NCBI RefSeq assembly: GCF_000690055.1
Contig: NZ_JJNZ01000038.1
Coordinates: forward strand, 1 to 64,000
DNA: 64,000 nt
Source of the DNA: Pseudoalteromonas fuliginea
Lineage (GTDB): Bacteria > Pseudomonadota > Gammaproteobacteria > Enterobacterales > Alteromonadaceae
Direction: 5' to 3'
Positions within the stretch are counted from its first letter, which is position 1, and the number at the start of each line of letters is the position of its first letter. This document shows positions 19,021 through 28,588 of this stretch, piece after piece. The position numbers and the translations under genes are program-made. The notes below the pieces were generated by a model that was not told where the DNA came from, searched no databases, and saw nothing but the letters and a program-made list of their open reading frames with translations.

Positions 19021-21333
19021 TTAAAACTCTTCCCATTCATCTGCCGAGTCAACAAAATTATCTCCTCGCGTTTTACTGCGAATATAATTATTCTGCGGCC
19101 TTTGAGATAGCGTTGGCGTTCGCATCGTAGGTGAAATCATCGCTATATCTTGCTGACCTAAAGAGAAAAAGTTGAGTAACCGGCGCATTTCATTTGCCTG
19201 CTCAGCCATAGACTCGCCAGCGGCAGAGGCTTGCTCTACTAAAGCAGCATTTTGTTGAGTCATTTCATCCATTTGTGAAATAGCTTTATTTACCTGTTCA
19301 ATACCGGCGCTTTGCTCTTCGGATGCTTCTGTAATATCAGAAATCATTTGTGTGACTCGTTGTACTGAAACAACAATTTCTTTCAGTGTAGCGCCTGATT
19401 CATTAACTAATTGAGAACCATCAGCGACCTTACCTACACTGTCTCTTATTAATTCTTTAATTTCTTTAGCTGCGCCTGCTGAGCGCTGAGCTAAGTTACG
19501 AACTTCCCCTGCAACAACCGCAAAGCCTCGCCCTTGTTCACCAGCTCTAGCAGCCTCTACAGCAGCATTAAGCGCCAATAAATTGGTCTGAAATGCTATT
19601 TCGTCAATAACCCCAATAATGTCAGCAATTTTTTTGCTTGATTCATTAATCGCCGACATACTCGTGACAGCTCTGTTAACGACTTCGCCACCCTGTATTG
19701 CTTTTTCACAGGTTTCTTCTGCCAAATCATTTGCTACTTTTGCGTTATCAGCATTTTGGCGAACGGTACTGGTCATCTCTTCCATGCTTGATGCTGTTTC
19801 TTCAAGTGACGAGGCTTGCTCTTCTGTTCGCTGACTCAAATCAGCATTGCCTTGAGATATCTCTTCAGCGCCACTTGCAACTAACGTAGCCGATGAATTT
19901 ATCCGATTTATAACTTCGGTGAGCTTATCTGCTGTCGTATTTGCATCACGTTTGAGTTTATCAAATGAGCCTTTATATTCTTTCTCGATTCGTTTTGACA
20001 AATCACCATTTGCCATAGCATCAAGCATATCTCCAGTATCGGCGACAGCATCATCAACAATTTTAACTAAACTATTTAGCCCTTGAGCTAAACGTAAGAA
20101 AAATCCTTCTTTTCCATTTTCAATAACTCTTGTATCTAAATCGCCTTTACCTGCTGCACTAATGAGCGCCGCAATTTCTTTTTCTATAGCAACTTCAGCA
20201 GTCCTATCTTCCCATTCCACAATTGTGCCTAACTTTTTACCTTCTTGACTAATCCAAGGTGAAGCTATTAAGGTAAAAGTAACACCTGCTAAAAGTAATT
20301 CAGCTTTATGTGGTTTATCCAAATTTTTTAGTAACTCACGTTGGTGCGCAGGGTGCTTATGAAAGTCATCAACGCAGGTACCTATAAGATTATCTACAGA
20401 AAAGTTTGGTAATACTGTTTGCAGTTCTTTTTCTCGTATTTTAAGCATTTTTTGAACGCAATCGTTCACAAAAATAATATTAAGCTCTTCATCGGCAATC
20501 ATTACATTTGCCTGGCAAACTTTTAGGGCATTAGCTAAATCGGCTGCCTTTCTAGAAGCTTTTTCAAGCTCTTTTTGCGCTGTAATATTTGTAGCGTACT
20601 TAATAACCTTAAAAGGCTTACCATTCATATCATAGATTGGGTTATAAGAGGCTTGTATCCAAATTTCTTGGCCTTGCTTTCCTATTCGTAAATACTCACC
20701 TGAATCAAACTCGCCTCGACCAAGTTTAGTCCAAAACTCTTTGTATTCATTGCTATTTGCATATTCCGGTGCGACAAATAATCTATGATGCTGACCTTTA
20801 ATTTCATCAAGCTGATAACCAAGAGCATTTAAAAAATTATCATTAGCGCTAATAATACTGCCATCTAAACTAAATTCGATAACCGCTTGGGATTTACTAA
20901 TTGCACTAATTTGTCCGGCAGCATTTGCCGATACCAACTTTTGATCTGTGATATCTGTAGCAAGTTTAACGACTTTGAGTACTTGGCCCTCAGAGTTAAT
21001 AATTGGATTGTAAGTAGCCTGAATCCAAACCTCTTTACCACTTTTAGCAAAACGCTTAAATTCATCGGAAATAAACTCGCCATTACGAAGACGCTGCCAA
21101 AAATTTTTGTAGTCATTACTTTTAGCATCATCATAATCTACAAATAAAGAATGGTGTTGTCCTTGTACGTCTTCTAATTGGTATTCCATTACGCTAAGAA
21201 AGTTAGCATTTGCGGTAATTATTATCCCGCTTGGCTCAAACTCAATCACAGCTAATGACTTGTTTAATGCGCTTACAATTAAATCATTACTTGATTCTGA
21301 CTGTTTTGGATTACTAAACCATCCCATGCCCAT
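19021..21333 (-). CDS. Soluble PAS-domain methyl-accepting chemotaxis protein
   Basis: About 770 residues from the ATG at 21333, which has an AAAGGTGG ribosome site; GTG codons lie just upstream. No membrane helix is visible, so it is a cytoplasmic receptor. Two near-identical PAS units (about 25-135 and 150-255, each with the QGHHSLFV or KGQHHRLFV segment and a [10 protein letters not shown] or [10 protein letters not shown] end), then a third PAS-like region (about 270-385), a HAMP-like segment (about 390-480) and the signalling hairpin with [23 protein letters not shown] domains of this style often bind heme or flavin and sense oxygen or redox state; the ligand cannot be read here. The last five residues are EWEEF, like the CheR-docking tails of tethered receptors. 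Confidence 0.92.
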   Translation of the reverse strand: MGMGWFSNPKQSESSNDLIVSALNKSLAVIEFEPSGIIITANANFLSVMEYQLEDVQGQHHSLFVDYDDAKSNDYKNFWQRLRNGEFISDEFKRFAKSGKEVWIQATYNPIINSEGQVLKVVKLATDITDQKLVSANAAGQISAISKSQAVIEFSLDGSIISANDNFLNALGYQLDEIKGQHHRLFVAPEYANSNEYKEFWTKLGRGEFDSGEYLRIGKQGQEIWIQASYNPIYDMNGKPFKVIKYATNITAQKELEKASRKAADLANALKVCQANVMIADEELNIIFVNDCVQKMLKIREKELQTVLPNFSVDNLIGTCVDDFHKHPAHQRELLKNLDKPHKAELLLAGVTFTLIASPWISQEGKKLGTIVEWEDRTAEVAIEKEIAALISAAGKGDLDTRVIENGKEGFFLRLAQGLNSLVKIVDDAVADTGDMLDAMANGDLSKRIEKEYKGSFDKLKRDANTTADKLTEVINRINSSATLVASGAEEISQGNADLSQRTEEQASSLEETASSMEEMTSTVRQNADNAKVANDLAEETCEKAIQGGEVVNRAVTSMSAINESSKKIADIIGVIDEIAFQTNLLALNAAVEAARAGEQGRGFAVVAGEVRNLAQRSAGAAKEIKELIRDSVGKVADGSQLVNESGATLKEIVVSVQRVTQMISDITEASEEQSAGIEQVNKAISQMDEMTQQNAALVEQASAAGESMAEQANEMRRLLNFFSLGQQDIAMISPTMRTPTLSQRPQNNYIRSKTRGDNFVDSADEWEEF

Positions 21334-21382
21334 CACCACCTTTAAGTTTATTTTTTATTACTTTATTTAGTTATTTTATAAA

Positions 21383-21868
21383 CTAAATATTCATTGTTTT
21401 TTGTAAGTCGATCAACGCCACCATTTTATCGCCCACATTGACCAACCCAGCAACGTACTCACAATTATTTGATTCAGATAAACTAGGAACAGCTTTAGCA
21501 TCTTGCTCTACAATACTGTAAACATCAGAGACTGCATCTACTGCAATACCTATAATTTTACTGCCCTGTTCAAACTCTATTTTTATAACAATAACCACTG
21601 TCAATGGTCCATAATCAGTACTTGGTAAGCCAAACCGTAAACGTAAATCAATAATTGGCACAATTGTACCCCGCAAGTTAATTACGCCTTTTACAAACTC
21701 AGGTGCGTTAGGTAGTACTGTAATTTCCTCCCAGCTACGAATTTCTTGTACTGTTAGAATATCAACGCCGTACTCTTCATCAGCCATAATAAAAGTTAAA
21801 AATTGCTTCACTCCTTGCTGCTGCTGCAGGTTTAATTGGTTACTGAGCTGGCTTTGCGCTGAGTTCAT
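21383..21868 (-). CDS. cheW: Chemotaxis coupling protein CheW
   Basis: Adaptor joining the receptor to CheA in the signalling array. The 161-residue protein has the CheW fold: FLTFIMADEEYGVDILTVQEI, VKGVINLRGTIVPIIDLR, and VDAVSDVYSI. An N-terminal Gln-rich stretch (NLQQQQG) precedes the domain. Its ATG overlaps the cheA stop in the sequence ATGA, with GGAGG just upstream inside cheA, so the two are translationally coupled. Confidence 0.94.
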   Translation of the reverse strand: MNSAQSQLSNQLNLQQQQGVKQFLTFIMADEEYGVDILTVQEIRSWEEITVLPNAPEFVKGVINLRGTIVPIIDLRLRFGLPSTDYGPLTVVIVIKIEFEQGSKIIGIAVDAVSDVYSIVEQDAKAVPSLSESNNCEYVAGLVNVGDKMVALIDLQKTMNI

Positions 21869-23952
21869 AACGCCTCCAAAGTGGCTTGCGTTTCAATGGT
21901 TAGTTCTTGACTGCCTGGTTTTTTTAAACCTGAGAGCTTTATTAAGCCACTAATATCCACAATCAGCGATACGCGCCCATCTCCTAAAATAGTGGCACCC
22001 GATACGCCATCAACTTTGTGATAGTTAGCTTCTAAACTTTTAATCACAACCTGTTGCTGAGACAATAAATCATCAACTAAAAGTCCTACTTTTTGGTTAT
22101 CAGTTTCAACTACTACGAGTAATGTTTTATCTAAAGACTCAATCGCATTTTGATGATTAAAAATAGCGTATAGACGTAAAATAGGAATATATTCATCTCG
22201 AAGTCTGAGTACATCAAGGTCTTTACCCACTCGACTTACTTTTGTGATATCAATTTGTAATGACTCAACAATCGAAATGAGCGGTATAATATAGGTATGT
22301 TGAGCGACTTTAACGAGCTGACCATCTAAAATAGCTAGCGTAAGCGGTAATCGAATTGTGAATGTTGAACCAATACCAGGGGCCGATGTTACTTCAACTG
22401 AACCATTTAAAGATTGAATGTTACGCTTAACAACATCCATGCCTACACCTCGACCCGATAGCTCACTCACTTCATCCATAGTAGAGAAGCCAGGCATAAA
22501 AATTAGTTCATTGATTTCATTGTCCGTTAAATTACTATCGGCTGTAATTAACTCATTTGCGATTGCTTTTTCTTTAATTTTTTTGGTATTAAGGCCTTGA
22601 CCATCATCCATTATCTCAATAACAATATTACCGCCTTGATGAAATGCATTTAACGTGACAATTCCCACTGGATTTTTTCCTGCAAGCACTCTTTGATCTA
22701 CGGTTTCTAACCCATGATCAAGCGAGTTTCTAAGCAAGTGCACCATAGGATCTGAAATTTTTTCCATTACGGTTTTATCAAGTTCGGTTTGCTCACCAAT
22801 CAACTTAAGCTCGACTTTCTTATTTAGCTTTTGTGCTATGTCGCGTACCAATCGAGGAAAGCGACTAAATACAAAATTAATTGGTAACATACGAATACGC
22901 ATTACGTTTTCTTGTAAGTCACGTGTATTGTGTGCAAGTTGCGCTAAACCCTCTTTCAACGACGTAATCGTAGTTGATGTTATTTCCTGTTCACTTAGCT
23001 GATTCAGCATAGCTTGAGTAATTACCAGTTCACCAACCATGTTTATTAATGAGTCAACCTTATCAATGCCAACACGGATTGAGGTTGACTCTGGCGCACT
23101 AGCGACTTTTTTATCTTTATTGCTACTTGGTTTTGATTTGGCGGGTAAGGTTGTTATTTTTTCTAATTTTTCAGGTTGTTCTGAGAGAACTAAATCATGG
23201 TTATGATCTGAAATACTAGCTGGTTGTTCATCATCAAATGATCTTACACATAATTCAACTGTAATATCTGCATCATCTTCTACCCATTCAAAGACTTCTT
23301 TTATCGCCTTTTCGTCATGGCTTGTATTTAAAAAAAAGCGCCAGTGTAAAAAACATTCATCATAACTTAACTCCGTAATATCAGGCACTGAATCATAAAA
23401 AACGGTTGTTTTTAATTCACCTAACTCAGCAAGTTCACTGATCATGTACAGCGGCTCATTTCCTGTTTTAAATAAGTGATGATGAGGCTTAAAGTTAATT
23501 TGATATGTGTTGCTAGTCGATAGCACAGCTTCGTTTTGTGGCTTACTCTCCAATACGTTGTCTTTTTTCTCTAACACATGTTCAAATTGCATCCGCAAAG
23601 CATTAGCTTCAGTTAAATCAGTCGCTTGATCTGCTTGAAGCGCGGCAAGTAAACCTCGCAAGCAATCAACTGCTTTGAGTAATAAATTAACGTGTTCAGT
23701 GCTAAGTTCTCGCTCTCCTTGGCGGATCTGGTCTAATAGTGTTTCAAGTACATGGGTAAAATCAGCAACAGAACTAAAACCAAAAGTACCACTTCCCCCT
23801 TTAATTGAGTGAGCAGCTCTAAAAATAGTGTTGATAGTTTCTAAGTCTTCCTCACCTGGCACTAAGTTTAAAAGCTCAGCCTCCATAGTATCTAGGCCTT
23901 CAAAACTCTCTTCAAAGAAAACTTCAAAAAATTGACTCAAATCTATACTCAC
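21865..23952 (-). CDS. cheA: Chemotaxis histidine kinase CheA
   Basis: Central kinase that phosphorylates CheY and CheB. The 695-residue protein has an Hpt domain with phosphoacceptor His48 in FRAAHSIKGGSGTFGF, a middle region with a response-regulator-docking-like fold (about 150-235), the dimerisation segment (SIRVGIDKVDSLINMVGELV), the ATPase with N box HLLRNSLDHGLE, G1 IMDDGQGL and G2 GRGVGMDVV, and a C-terminal CheW-like domain. All motifs needed for kinase activity are present. Length is typical. cheY ends 14 bases upstream of its start. Confidence 0.95.
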   Translation of the reverse strand: MSIDLSQFFEVFFEESFEGLDTMEAELLNLVPGEEDLETINTIFRAAHSIKGGSGTFGFSSVADFTHVLETLLDQIRQGERELSTEHVNLLLKAVDCLRGLLAALQADQATDLTEANALRMQFEHVLEKKDNVLESKPQNEAVLSTSNTYQINFKPHHHLFKTGNEPLYMISELAELGELKTTVFYDSVPDITELSYDECFLHWRFFLNTSHDEKAIKEVFEWVEDDADITVELCVRSFDDEQPASISDHNHDLVLSEQPEKLEKITTLPAKSKPSSNKDKKVASAPESTSIRVGIDKVDSLINMVGELVITQAMLNQLSEQEITSTTITSLKEGLAQLAHNTRDLQENVMRIRMLPINFVFSRFPRLVRDIAQKLNKKVELKLIGEQTELDKTVMEKISDPMVHLLRNSLDHGLETVDQRVLAGKNPVGIVTLNAFHQGGNIVIEIMDDGQGLNTKKIKEKAIANELITADSNLTDNEINELIFMPGFSTMDEVSELSGRGVGMDVVKRNIQSLNGSVEVTSAPGIGSTFTIRLPLTLAILDGQLVKVAQHTYIIPLISIVESLQIDITKVSRVGKDLDVLRLRDEYIPILRLYAIFNHQNAIESLDKTLLVVVETDNQKVGLLVDDLLSQQQVVIKSLEANYHKVDGVSGATILGDGRVSLIVDISGLIKLSGLKKPGSQELTIETQATLEAL

Positions 23953-23966
23953 ACAATACTCCTTCG

Positions 23967-24329
23967 CTAGCGAATAACCTTTTTAATAACGGCTAATAGC
24001 TGTTCTGGGTTAAACGGTTTAACTATCCAACCTGTTGCGCCAGCGGCTTTACCTTCTACTTTTTTTTCTAAGCCCGACTCTGTAGTGAGCATAAGTAATG
24101 GTGTAAATTTATAATTAGGTAAGCCTCGCAGCTCTCTAATCAACGTAATACCATCCATTATTGGCATGTTTACATCCGAAATTACGACATCAAAATCTTG
24201 TTGTTTAGCGATAGCTAACGCTTCACTTCCATCTTTTGCTTCAATTACATCAAACCCTGCTGTTTTTAGAGTAAAACTTACCATTTGACGCATTGATGCT
24301 GAGTCATCAACCGCTAAAATTTTTTTCAT
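23967..24329 (-). CDS. cheY: Single-domain response regulator CheY
   Basis: A 120-residue stand-alone receiver: acidic pair DD at 8-9, phosphoacceptor Asp52 in VISDVNMPIMDG, Thr in LLMLTTES and Lys104 in WIVKPFNPEQ. The VEGKAAGATGWIVKPF segment is typical of CheY from che2-like clusters. It is the second gene of the operon, 8 bases after the STAS gene. Whether it talks to the flagellar motor or to another output is not shown by the sequence. Confidence 0.93.
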   Translation of the reverse strand: MKKILAVDDSASMRQMVSFTLKTAGFDVIEAKDGSEALAIAKQQDFDVVISDVNMPIMDGITLIRELRGLPNYKFTPLLMLTTESGLEKKVEGKAAGATGWIVKPFNPEQLLAVIKKVIR

Positions 24330-24337
24330 ATGAATTC

Positions 24338-24610
24338 CTAACCTTTACTTTCAAGTATTAAGTAATGACTTAAACCGAGTTGCTCAATTGAATGTGTTAA
24401 TGCTTCACTCGCCCCTACCCAAATTATTTTATGCTTAATGATAAGCAGATGTTTTTGCAAAGCACATAAAAGTTGAATTGAGGCAGTATCGGCAGACATT
24501 ACATCGCTAATATCAAGACAAATATCATTATTACTATTGAGTTCTTTTAGTAAATCTTGATGCAGTGTTTCAGCTTGCATAATGACAAGTTCACGTGGAA
24601 GTTTTAACAT
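24338..24610 (-). CDS. STAS-domain protein at the head of the chemotaxis operon
   Basis: A 90-residue single STAS domain (anti-sigma-factor-antagonist fold), with CLDISDVMSADTASIQLLCAL at the position where such proteins carry the phosphorylatable Ser/Thr loop; the usual DSSG is replaced by DTAS. Small STAS proteins head several che2-type operons, where their role is unsettled. It is the first gene of the operon, so the promoter lies in 24611-24727, a spacer shared with the end of the oxidase operon. Confidence 0.8.
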   Translation of the reverse strand: MLKLPRELVIMQAETLHQDLLKELNSNNDICLDISDVMSADTASIQLLCALQKHLLIIKHKIIWVGASEALTHSIEQLGLSHYLILESKG

Positions 24611-24727
24611 TTAGTAAGTGCATTCCTTGTCAATTTATTTCATAATAAAAGCTTAGACCTAGTTATTAAAAATGCCATAAAAGGGCCTAAAAAAATTAAA
24701 TTAATTTTTGTAACAGGAATGAAAAAC

Positions 24728-24753
24728 AAAAAAAAGGAGCATAAAGCTCCTTT
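24728..24753 (-). terminator. Terminator of the cytochrome oxidase operon
   Basis: On the minus strand AAAGGAGC, loop TTTAT, GCTCCTTTTTTTT, just after the sco gene; a long U run follows the stem. Confidence 0.85.
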
Positions 24754-24775
24754 AAAATACATGAAAAGTTAAAAA

Positions 24776-25393
24776 CTAGTTTTTATAGTAATCGACTATT
24801 TTTTTAAACTCTTCAGTTAAAGTCGTCGCATTAATTAATGGCACACTACCTTGTTTAAATTCGGGTTTAAAAATAGCTCTTACGGCTCCATTTTGATCAA
24901 CCATAGCGACCGAAGCACTATGATCAACTGCATATTCTGATTCACTACTATCGCTAATGGCGTAAATTAAGCCAAGCTCTCGAACAACAGGAAAAAGGTG
25001 TTTATGTTCCCCTGATACAGCTAAAAAATCAGGGTTAAAGTAATCTATATATTGCTTTCGTTTAGCTGGTGTATCGCGTTTTGGATCAACCGATAAAAAC
25101 CAAACTTGTAGCGGATAATCTGCCTGTAAGTTTTTATAAACAGCATTTAACTTAGCTAGTGTTAATGGACAAATATCTGGGCAGCTTGTGTAGCCTAAAA
25201 ATACTAAATTCCACTGTCCTAAAAATTGTTGCTTAGTCACTAATTCGCCGCGCTGATCGTTTAACGTAAAATCAGACAGTGGCTTTGCATTTTCGTAAAC
25301 TAATGCATCTACATCTGGTGGACTATTTTCATTTGAACATGCTGATAAAAACAAAACTAAAACAACAATTAATCCAAGCCATAACTGCTTCAT
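24776..25393 (-). CDS. SCO1/SenC copper chaperone for cytochrome oxidase
   Basis: Membrane-anchored thioredoxin-fold protein that loads copper into the CuA centre of subunit II. About 205 residues from the ATG at 25393, with N-terminal lipobox-like signal (LIVVLVLFLSACSNEN), so it is probably a lipoprotein. The copper ligands are CxxxC in YTSCPDICPLTL and His in VDHSASVAMVD. It is the last gene of the oxidase operon and overlaps the cyoE stop region by 4 bases; a terminator follows. Confidence 0.92.
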   Translation of the reverse strand: MKQLWLGLIVVLVLFLSACSNENSPPDVDALVYENAKPLSDFTLNDQRGELVTKQQFLGQWNLVFLGYTSCPDICPLTLAKLNAVYKNLQADYPLQVWFLSVDPKRDTPAKRKQYIDYFNPDFLAVSGEHKHLFPVVRELGLIYAISDSSESEYAVDHSASVAMVDQNGAVRAIFKPEFKQGSVPLINATTLTEEFKKIVDYYKN

Positions 25394-26319
25394 AAAGGGA
25401 GCCATTTATCTATAAATAAGATTACAAAGAGTACCATTAAATGAATAATCGAAAAACGAAATAAGTCCATTGCAGTCTCATCATTTCCAGCAATTTTTAA
25501 TTTGACCGCCTTATATATAAACACTGCATTTAATACACATGCGCCTATTAAATAAATTACTCCAGACATACCGATTAAATAAGGCAATACGCAAACAACA
25601 GCGAGTAAAACAGAATAAGCAACAACGCAGGTTTTACAAAAATCGATACCATGGGTTACTGGTAACATAGGGATTTTAGCGCGTTCATAATCACTTTTTC
25701 GTGCTATAGCCAGCGCCCAAAAGTGTGGCGGAGTCCAGGTAAATATTATCATTACAAGTAACCAAGGGGCTGCTGCCATTTGGTTTGTTTCTGACACCCA
25801 ACCTAATAATGGAGGCATTGCGCCAGCCAACCCACCTATAACAATATTTTGCGGTGTAGCACGCTTTAAAAATGATGTATAAACAAATGCATAACCTACC
25901 AATGCAAATAACGTTAATATAGCGGTTAAGGTATTAGCCCACACCATTAGCATAATAAAACCCGCAACCCCAATAACAGCTGCAAAACTAAGCGCATGTG
26001 TTTTACTTAAACGCCCTTTAGCCACAGGACGATGACGAGTCCTTGCCATTTTTGAGTCTATCTCACTATCAACCACGTGATTAATAACCGCTGCAGCAGC
26101 AGAAAGTAGCCCTATACCTAACAAGCTAATAAACTGTACAGCCATACCACGTCCTACATCGGGAGCCAGCGCTAAACCAACCCAAGCTGTTAGTACCAGC
26201 ATGGCTACCACTTTAAATTTACTAATTGCTAAGTAGTCTTGCAGCAAACTATGAGTACGCGAAATTAGCGATTGAGTATTAACGGGTAGCAGTATTTTTT
26301 TATCAATTATAAGTGCCAT
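25390..26319 (-). CDS. cyoE: Protoheme IX farnesyltransferase (heme O synthase)
   Basis: Integral membrane UbiA-family prenyltransferase that converts heme B to heme O (CyoE/CtaB). The 309-residue protein has about nine hydrophobic helices and the two Asp-rich motifs: NHVVDSEIDSKMARTRHRP and the later DYERAKIPMLP. The context with ctaA downstream of the oxidase genes shows that it serves heme A synthesis for the aa3-type oxidase rather than a bo3 oxidase. It follows ctaA with a 12-base gap. Confidence 0.94.
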   Translation of the reverse strand: MALIIDKKILLPVNTQSLISRTHSLLQDYLAISKFKVVAMLVLTAWVGLALAPDVGRGMAVQFISLLGIGLLSAAAAVINHVVDSEIDSKMARTRHRPVAKGRLSKTHALSFAAVIGVAGFIMLMVWANTLTAILTLFALVGYAFVYTSFLKRATPQNIVIGGLAGAMPPLLGWVSETNQMAAAPWLLVMIIFTWTPPHFWALAIARKSDYERAKIPMLPVTHGIDFCKTCVVAYSVLLAVVCVLPYLIGMSGVIYLIGACVLNAVFIYKAVKLKIAGNDETAMDLFRFSIIHLMVLFVILFIDKWLPL

Positions 26320-26331
26320 TATATTTCCCCT

Positions 26332-27321
26332 TTATGTGCGTGATTTTAGGTAATAACACAACTTAACCATGCTTAATAACAGTATGGCAGCCATCAAATT
26401 ATGCGCCAGTGCAACTCCCAACGGAATATACAAATGTACTAAAATAAGCCCTAAGCTAATTTGGCAAAGCAGGACAAGTAATACGCTCACAACGCAATTT
26501 TTAATTTTTTTAGAGTACGCTTGGCTGTATATTTTCCACATAATTAGCGCCAGAACGATGCAAGTAACCAGTGCCCAAATACGATGTAATAAATGAATAG
26601 ACATACGCGCTTGCTGCGATAACACACCAAACTCATAATTACTGTGCTCAAGTGGTAATTGAAATACGCTACTTAATGAAAACGGTTGTGCGTAATTACA
26701 CAATGGCAAACCACTACAATGTGGAGCGGCGTAATTTGCAGCCAGCCAACCACCAAGTGCAATTTGGATAATTAATACACTGAGCGCTACTAAACTTAAA
26801 CCGAAATAGCGTTTTGCGCCGCTATCGCCACCCATAATGGGTTTTGCGGTTAGCCGTAAATATAAAAGCGTTATAAGTGACAAAATACTAAAGCCACCTA
26901 ATAAGTGGCCCATTACAATAAGCGGCTGAAGGTTCATGGTTACTGTCCACATACCAAGGGCAGCCTGAAACATCACGAGTAGAAGTAAAGCCAAAGGCAA
27001 TTTAACTGGCGTAGTTGGATATTGGCGCTTTAAAAAAGCCAACACAAATAAACCTAAAATAAGTAAACCTAAAGCACCTGCAAAGTAGCGATGAATCATT
27101 TCTTTCCACGCTTTTGCGGTTTCGAACATCATATCGGGGTAGCTTTGAGTTGCTAAGGCTATATCGGCCTCATGCTTAGGTACCGTTAAAAAGCCATAAC
27201 AACCAGGCCAATCGGGGCACCCTAAACCTGCATCACTTAAGCGGGTATACGCACCTAAAGCAACTACAATCAAAGCGAGCAATCCTGTTATTAATACTAA
27301 GTTTTTATAATTTTTATACAT
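26332..27321 (-). CDS. ctaA: Heme A synthase (CtaA/Cox15)
   Basis: Hydroxylates heme O to heme A. About 329 residues from the ATG at 27321 (an upstream ATG adds four). Eight hydrophobic helices and the conserved histidines are visible: EMIHRYFAGALG, MGHLLGGFS, SIHLLHRIWA and ALAHNLMAA, plus a Cys pair (APHCSGLPLCN) in the loop between halves. It starts with ARLSDAGLGCPDWPGCYG, the family signature (here TRLSDAGLGCPDWPGCYG). It stands next to cyoE, the enzyme that supplies its substrate. Confidence 0.94.
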   Translation of the reverse strand: MYKNYKNLVLITGLLALIVVALGAYTRLSDAGLGCPDWPGCYGFLTVPKHEADIALATQSYPDMMFETAKAWKEMIHRYFAGALGLLILGLFVLAFLKRQYPTTPVKLPLALLLLVMFQAALGMWTVTMNLQPLIVMGHLLGGFSILSLITLLYLRLTAKPIMGGDSGAKRYFGLSLVALSVLIIQIALGGWLAANYAAPHCSGLPLCNYAQPFSLSSVFQLPLEHSNYEFGVLSQQARMSIHLLHRIWALVTCIVLALIMWKIYSQAYSKKIKNCVVSVLLVLLCQISLGLILVHLYIPLGVALAHNLMAAILLLSMVKLCYYLKSRT

Positions 27322-27349
27322 CAGATACTCCAACTTAAGCTCAACTTAA

Positions 27350-27844
27350 TTAGCTAGAACGAGAATAGTTAAGTAATTTTTTTAGATCTTTTAATAACCC
27401 TTTTTGTACTAAACGGTTTTCTTGTGGCTCGGCCTTAAAGGGATATTCAAGTACCACTAACCCCATATGATCAATTAAATATAAACTTGCAGGATTTAAG
27501 CTCTGTTGCTCGGTAATAATTTTCCATGGTAGATTTTTATTGTCAGGGCTTCCCATTACAGCCATATCAACCTTGCCTTGGTTTTTACCAAGTGCCACAT
27601 ATAAATTATTAAGTGCATTGAGCTGTTCGCTGCATGGGGTGTTACATTCGTTTGAATAATTAAGTGCGATAGTCCATTGTTTGGGATTATTTTGCGGCCA
27701 ATTTTTAAGTTTTATTTCTTGGCTTAAAAACTCGCCATTATTAGTAATTGCAGTAGGCAACCAATCAAACTTTAATGCGCCATATGCCAAAACCAATGGG
27801 ATTGCGCAGCAACCTACAAACAACAAAAGGGGATTATTTTTCAT
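27350..27844 (-). CDS. Membrane-anchored CxxxC thioredoxin-like protein
   Basis: About 164 residues from the ATG at 27844, with one N-terminal helix (PLLLFVGCCAIPLVLAYGAL) and a periplasmic domain. ALNYSNECNTPCSEQLNAL contains CxxxC placed after a beta-strand as in Sco copper chaperones, and YLIDHMGLVVLEYPF resembles the Sco/thioredoxin C-terminal strand. It lies between surf1 and ctaA and overlaps the surf1 end by 11 bases. I infer a redox or copper role in oxidase assembly; the family is usually labelled hypothetical. Confidence 0.65.
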   Translation of the reverse strand: MKNNPLLLFVGCCAIPLVLAYGALKFDWLPTAITNNGEFLSQEIKLKNWPQNNPKQWTIALNYSNECNTPCSEQLNALNNLYVALGKNQGKVDMAVMGSPDNKNLPWKIITEQQSLNPASLYLIDHMGLVVLEYPFKAEPQENRLVQKGLLKDLKKLLNYSRSS

Positions 27845-28574
27845 TATGTGTCCTTTTTTTACTCGCAAAAATAGCCACAACAGCACATGCAACAGCAATT
27901 AAAAACCATTGCACAGCGTAGGCATTATGCTTTTGAGGGCTCATAACAACGGCCTCATAATGAGGTGTTGCAATCTCATCACCAGTACCTTGTCTGTAAG
28001 CCATAAAATTAATTAATGATTGCTGGCTTTGAGTGCTCAGCATATTCAAGTCGATAGATTGGATTCTTGGAGGTAAGTCGTTATTTGTAGTTTCATCTTC
28101 AAGCGTAAAGCTACTTAAGTTATTTTCTTTTATTTGCGCTTTAAGAATAAAAATACCTGTAGGCAGAGTAACCTTTGGCAGTGCATCTCTAGATATAGGC
28201 GCTTTTACCCATCCTAAATTAACTAAAATCACTTTTTCTTCGGTGTCTGGCTTTAGTAAAGCAAGTAAGTCGTACCCTACTTGCCCGTTATAAACTTGAT
28301 TATCTAAAAGCCAATATTGGTTTTGCACAAACCGCCCTTTTAACTCAACCAATACACCAGTTTTGTTCCAGCTATCAGGCAGGTTAAGTAATTGAGACCA
28401 GCTCATCACACCACGAGTCTGTTGCTTAGCAATGGCGGTTAGTTGTTGCTGCTTTTGCTCACCTCGCTCCAACTGCCAAAACCCTAATCGCACACACACA
28501 AGTACAACAACCACAACCATACAAAGTGTGATTAGTGAGCTAAGCTTTTGTTTGTGCCATAAAACTAACTGCAT
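27834..28574 (-). CDS. SURF1 family cytochrome oxidase assembly protein
   Basis: A 246-residue protein with two membrane helices near the ends (about 15-35 and 215-235) and the SURF1 core: RLGFWQLERGEQK at the first helix, LDNQVYNGQVGYDLLALL, VNLGWVKAP, and HYEAVVMSPQKHNAYAVQWF. SURF1 helps insert heme into subunit I. The divergent DUF2909-type gene starts only 14 bases from its ATG. Confidence 0.9.
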   Translation of the reverse strand: MQLVLWHKQKLSSLITLCMVVVVVLVCVRLGFWQLERGEQKQQQLTAIAKQQTRGVMSWSQLLNLPDSWNKTGVLVELKGRFVQNQYWLLDNQVYNGQVGYDLLALLKPDTEEKVILVNLGWVKAPISRDALPKVTLPTGIFILKAQIKENNLSSFTLEDETTNNDLPPRIQSIDLNMLSTQSQQSLINFMAYRQGTGDEIATPHYEAVVMSPQKHNAYAVQWFLIAVACAVVAIFASKKRTHNEK

Positions 28575-28588
28575 AAAGGGTCAACTCA

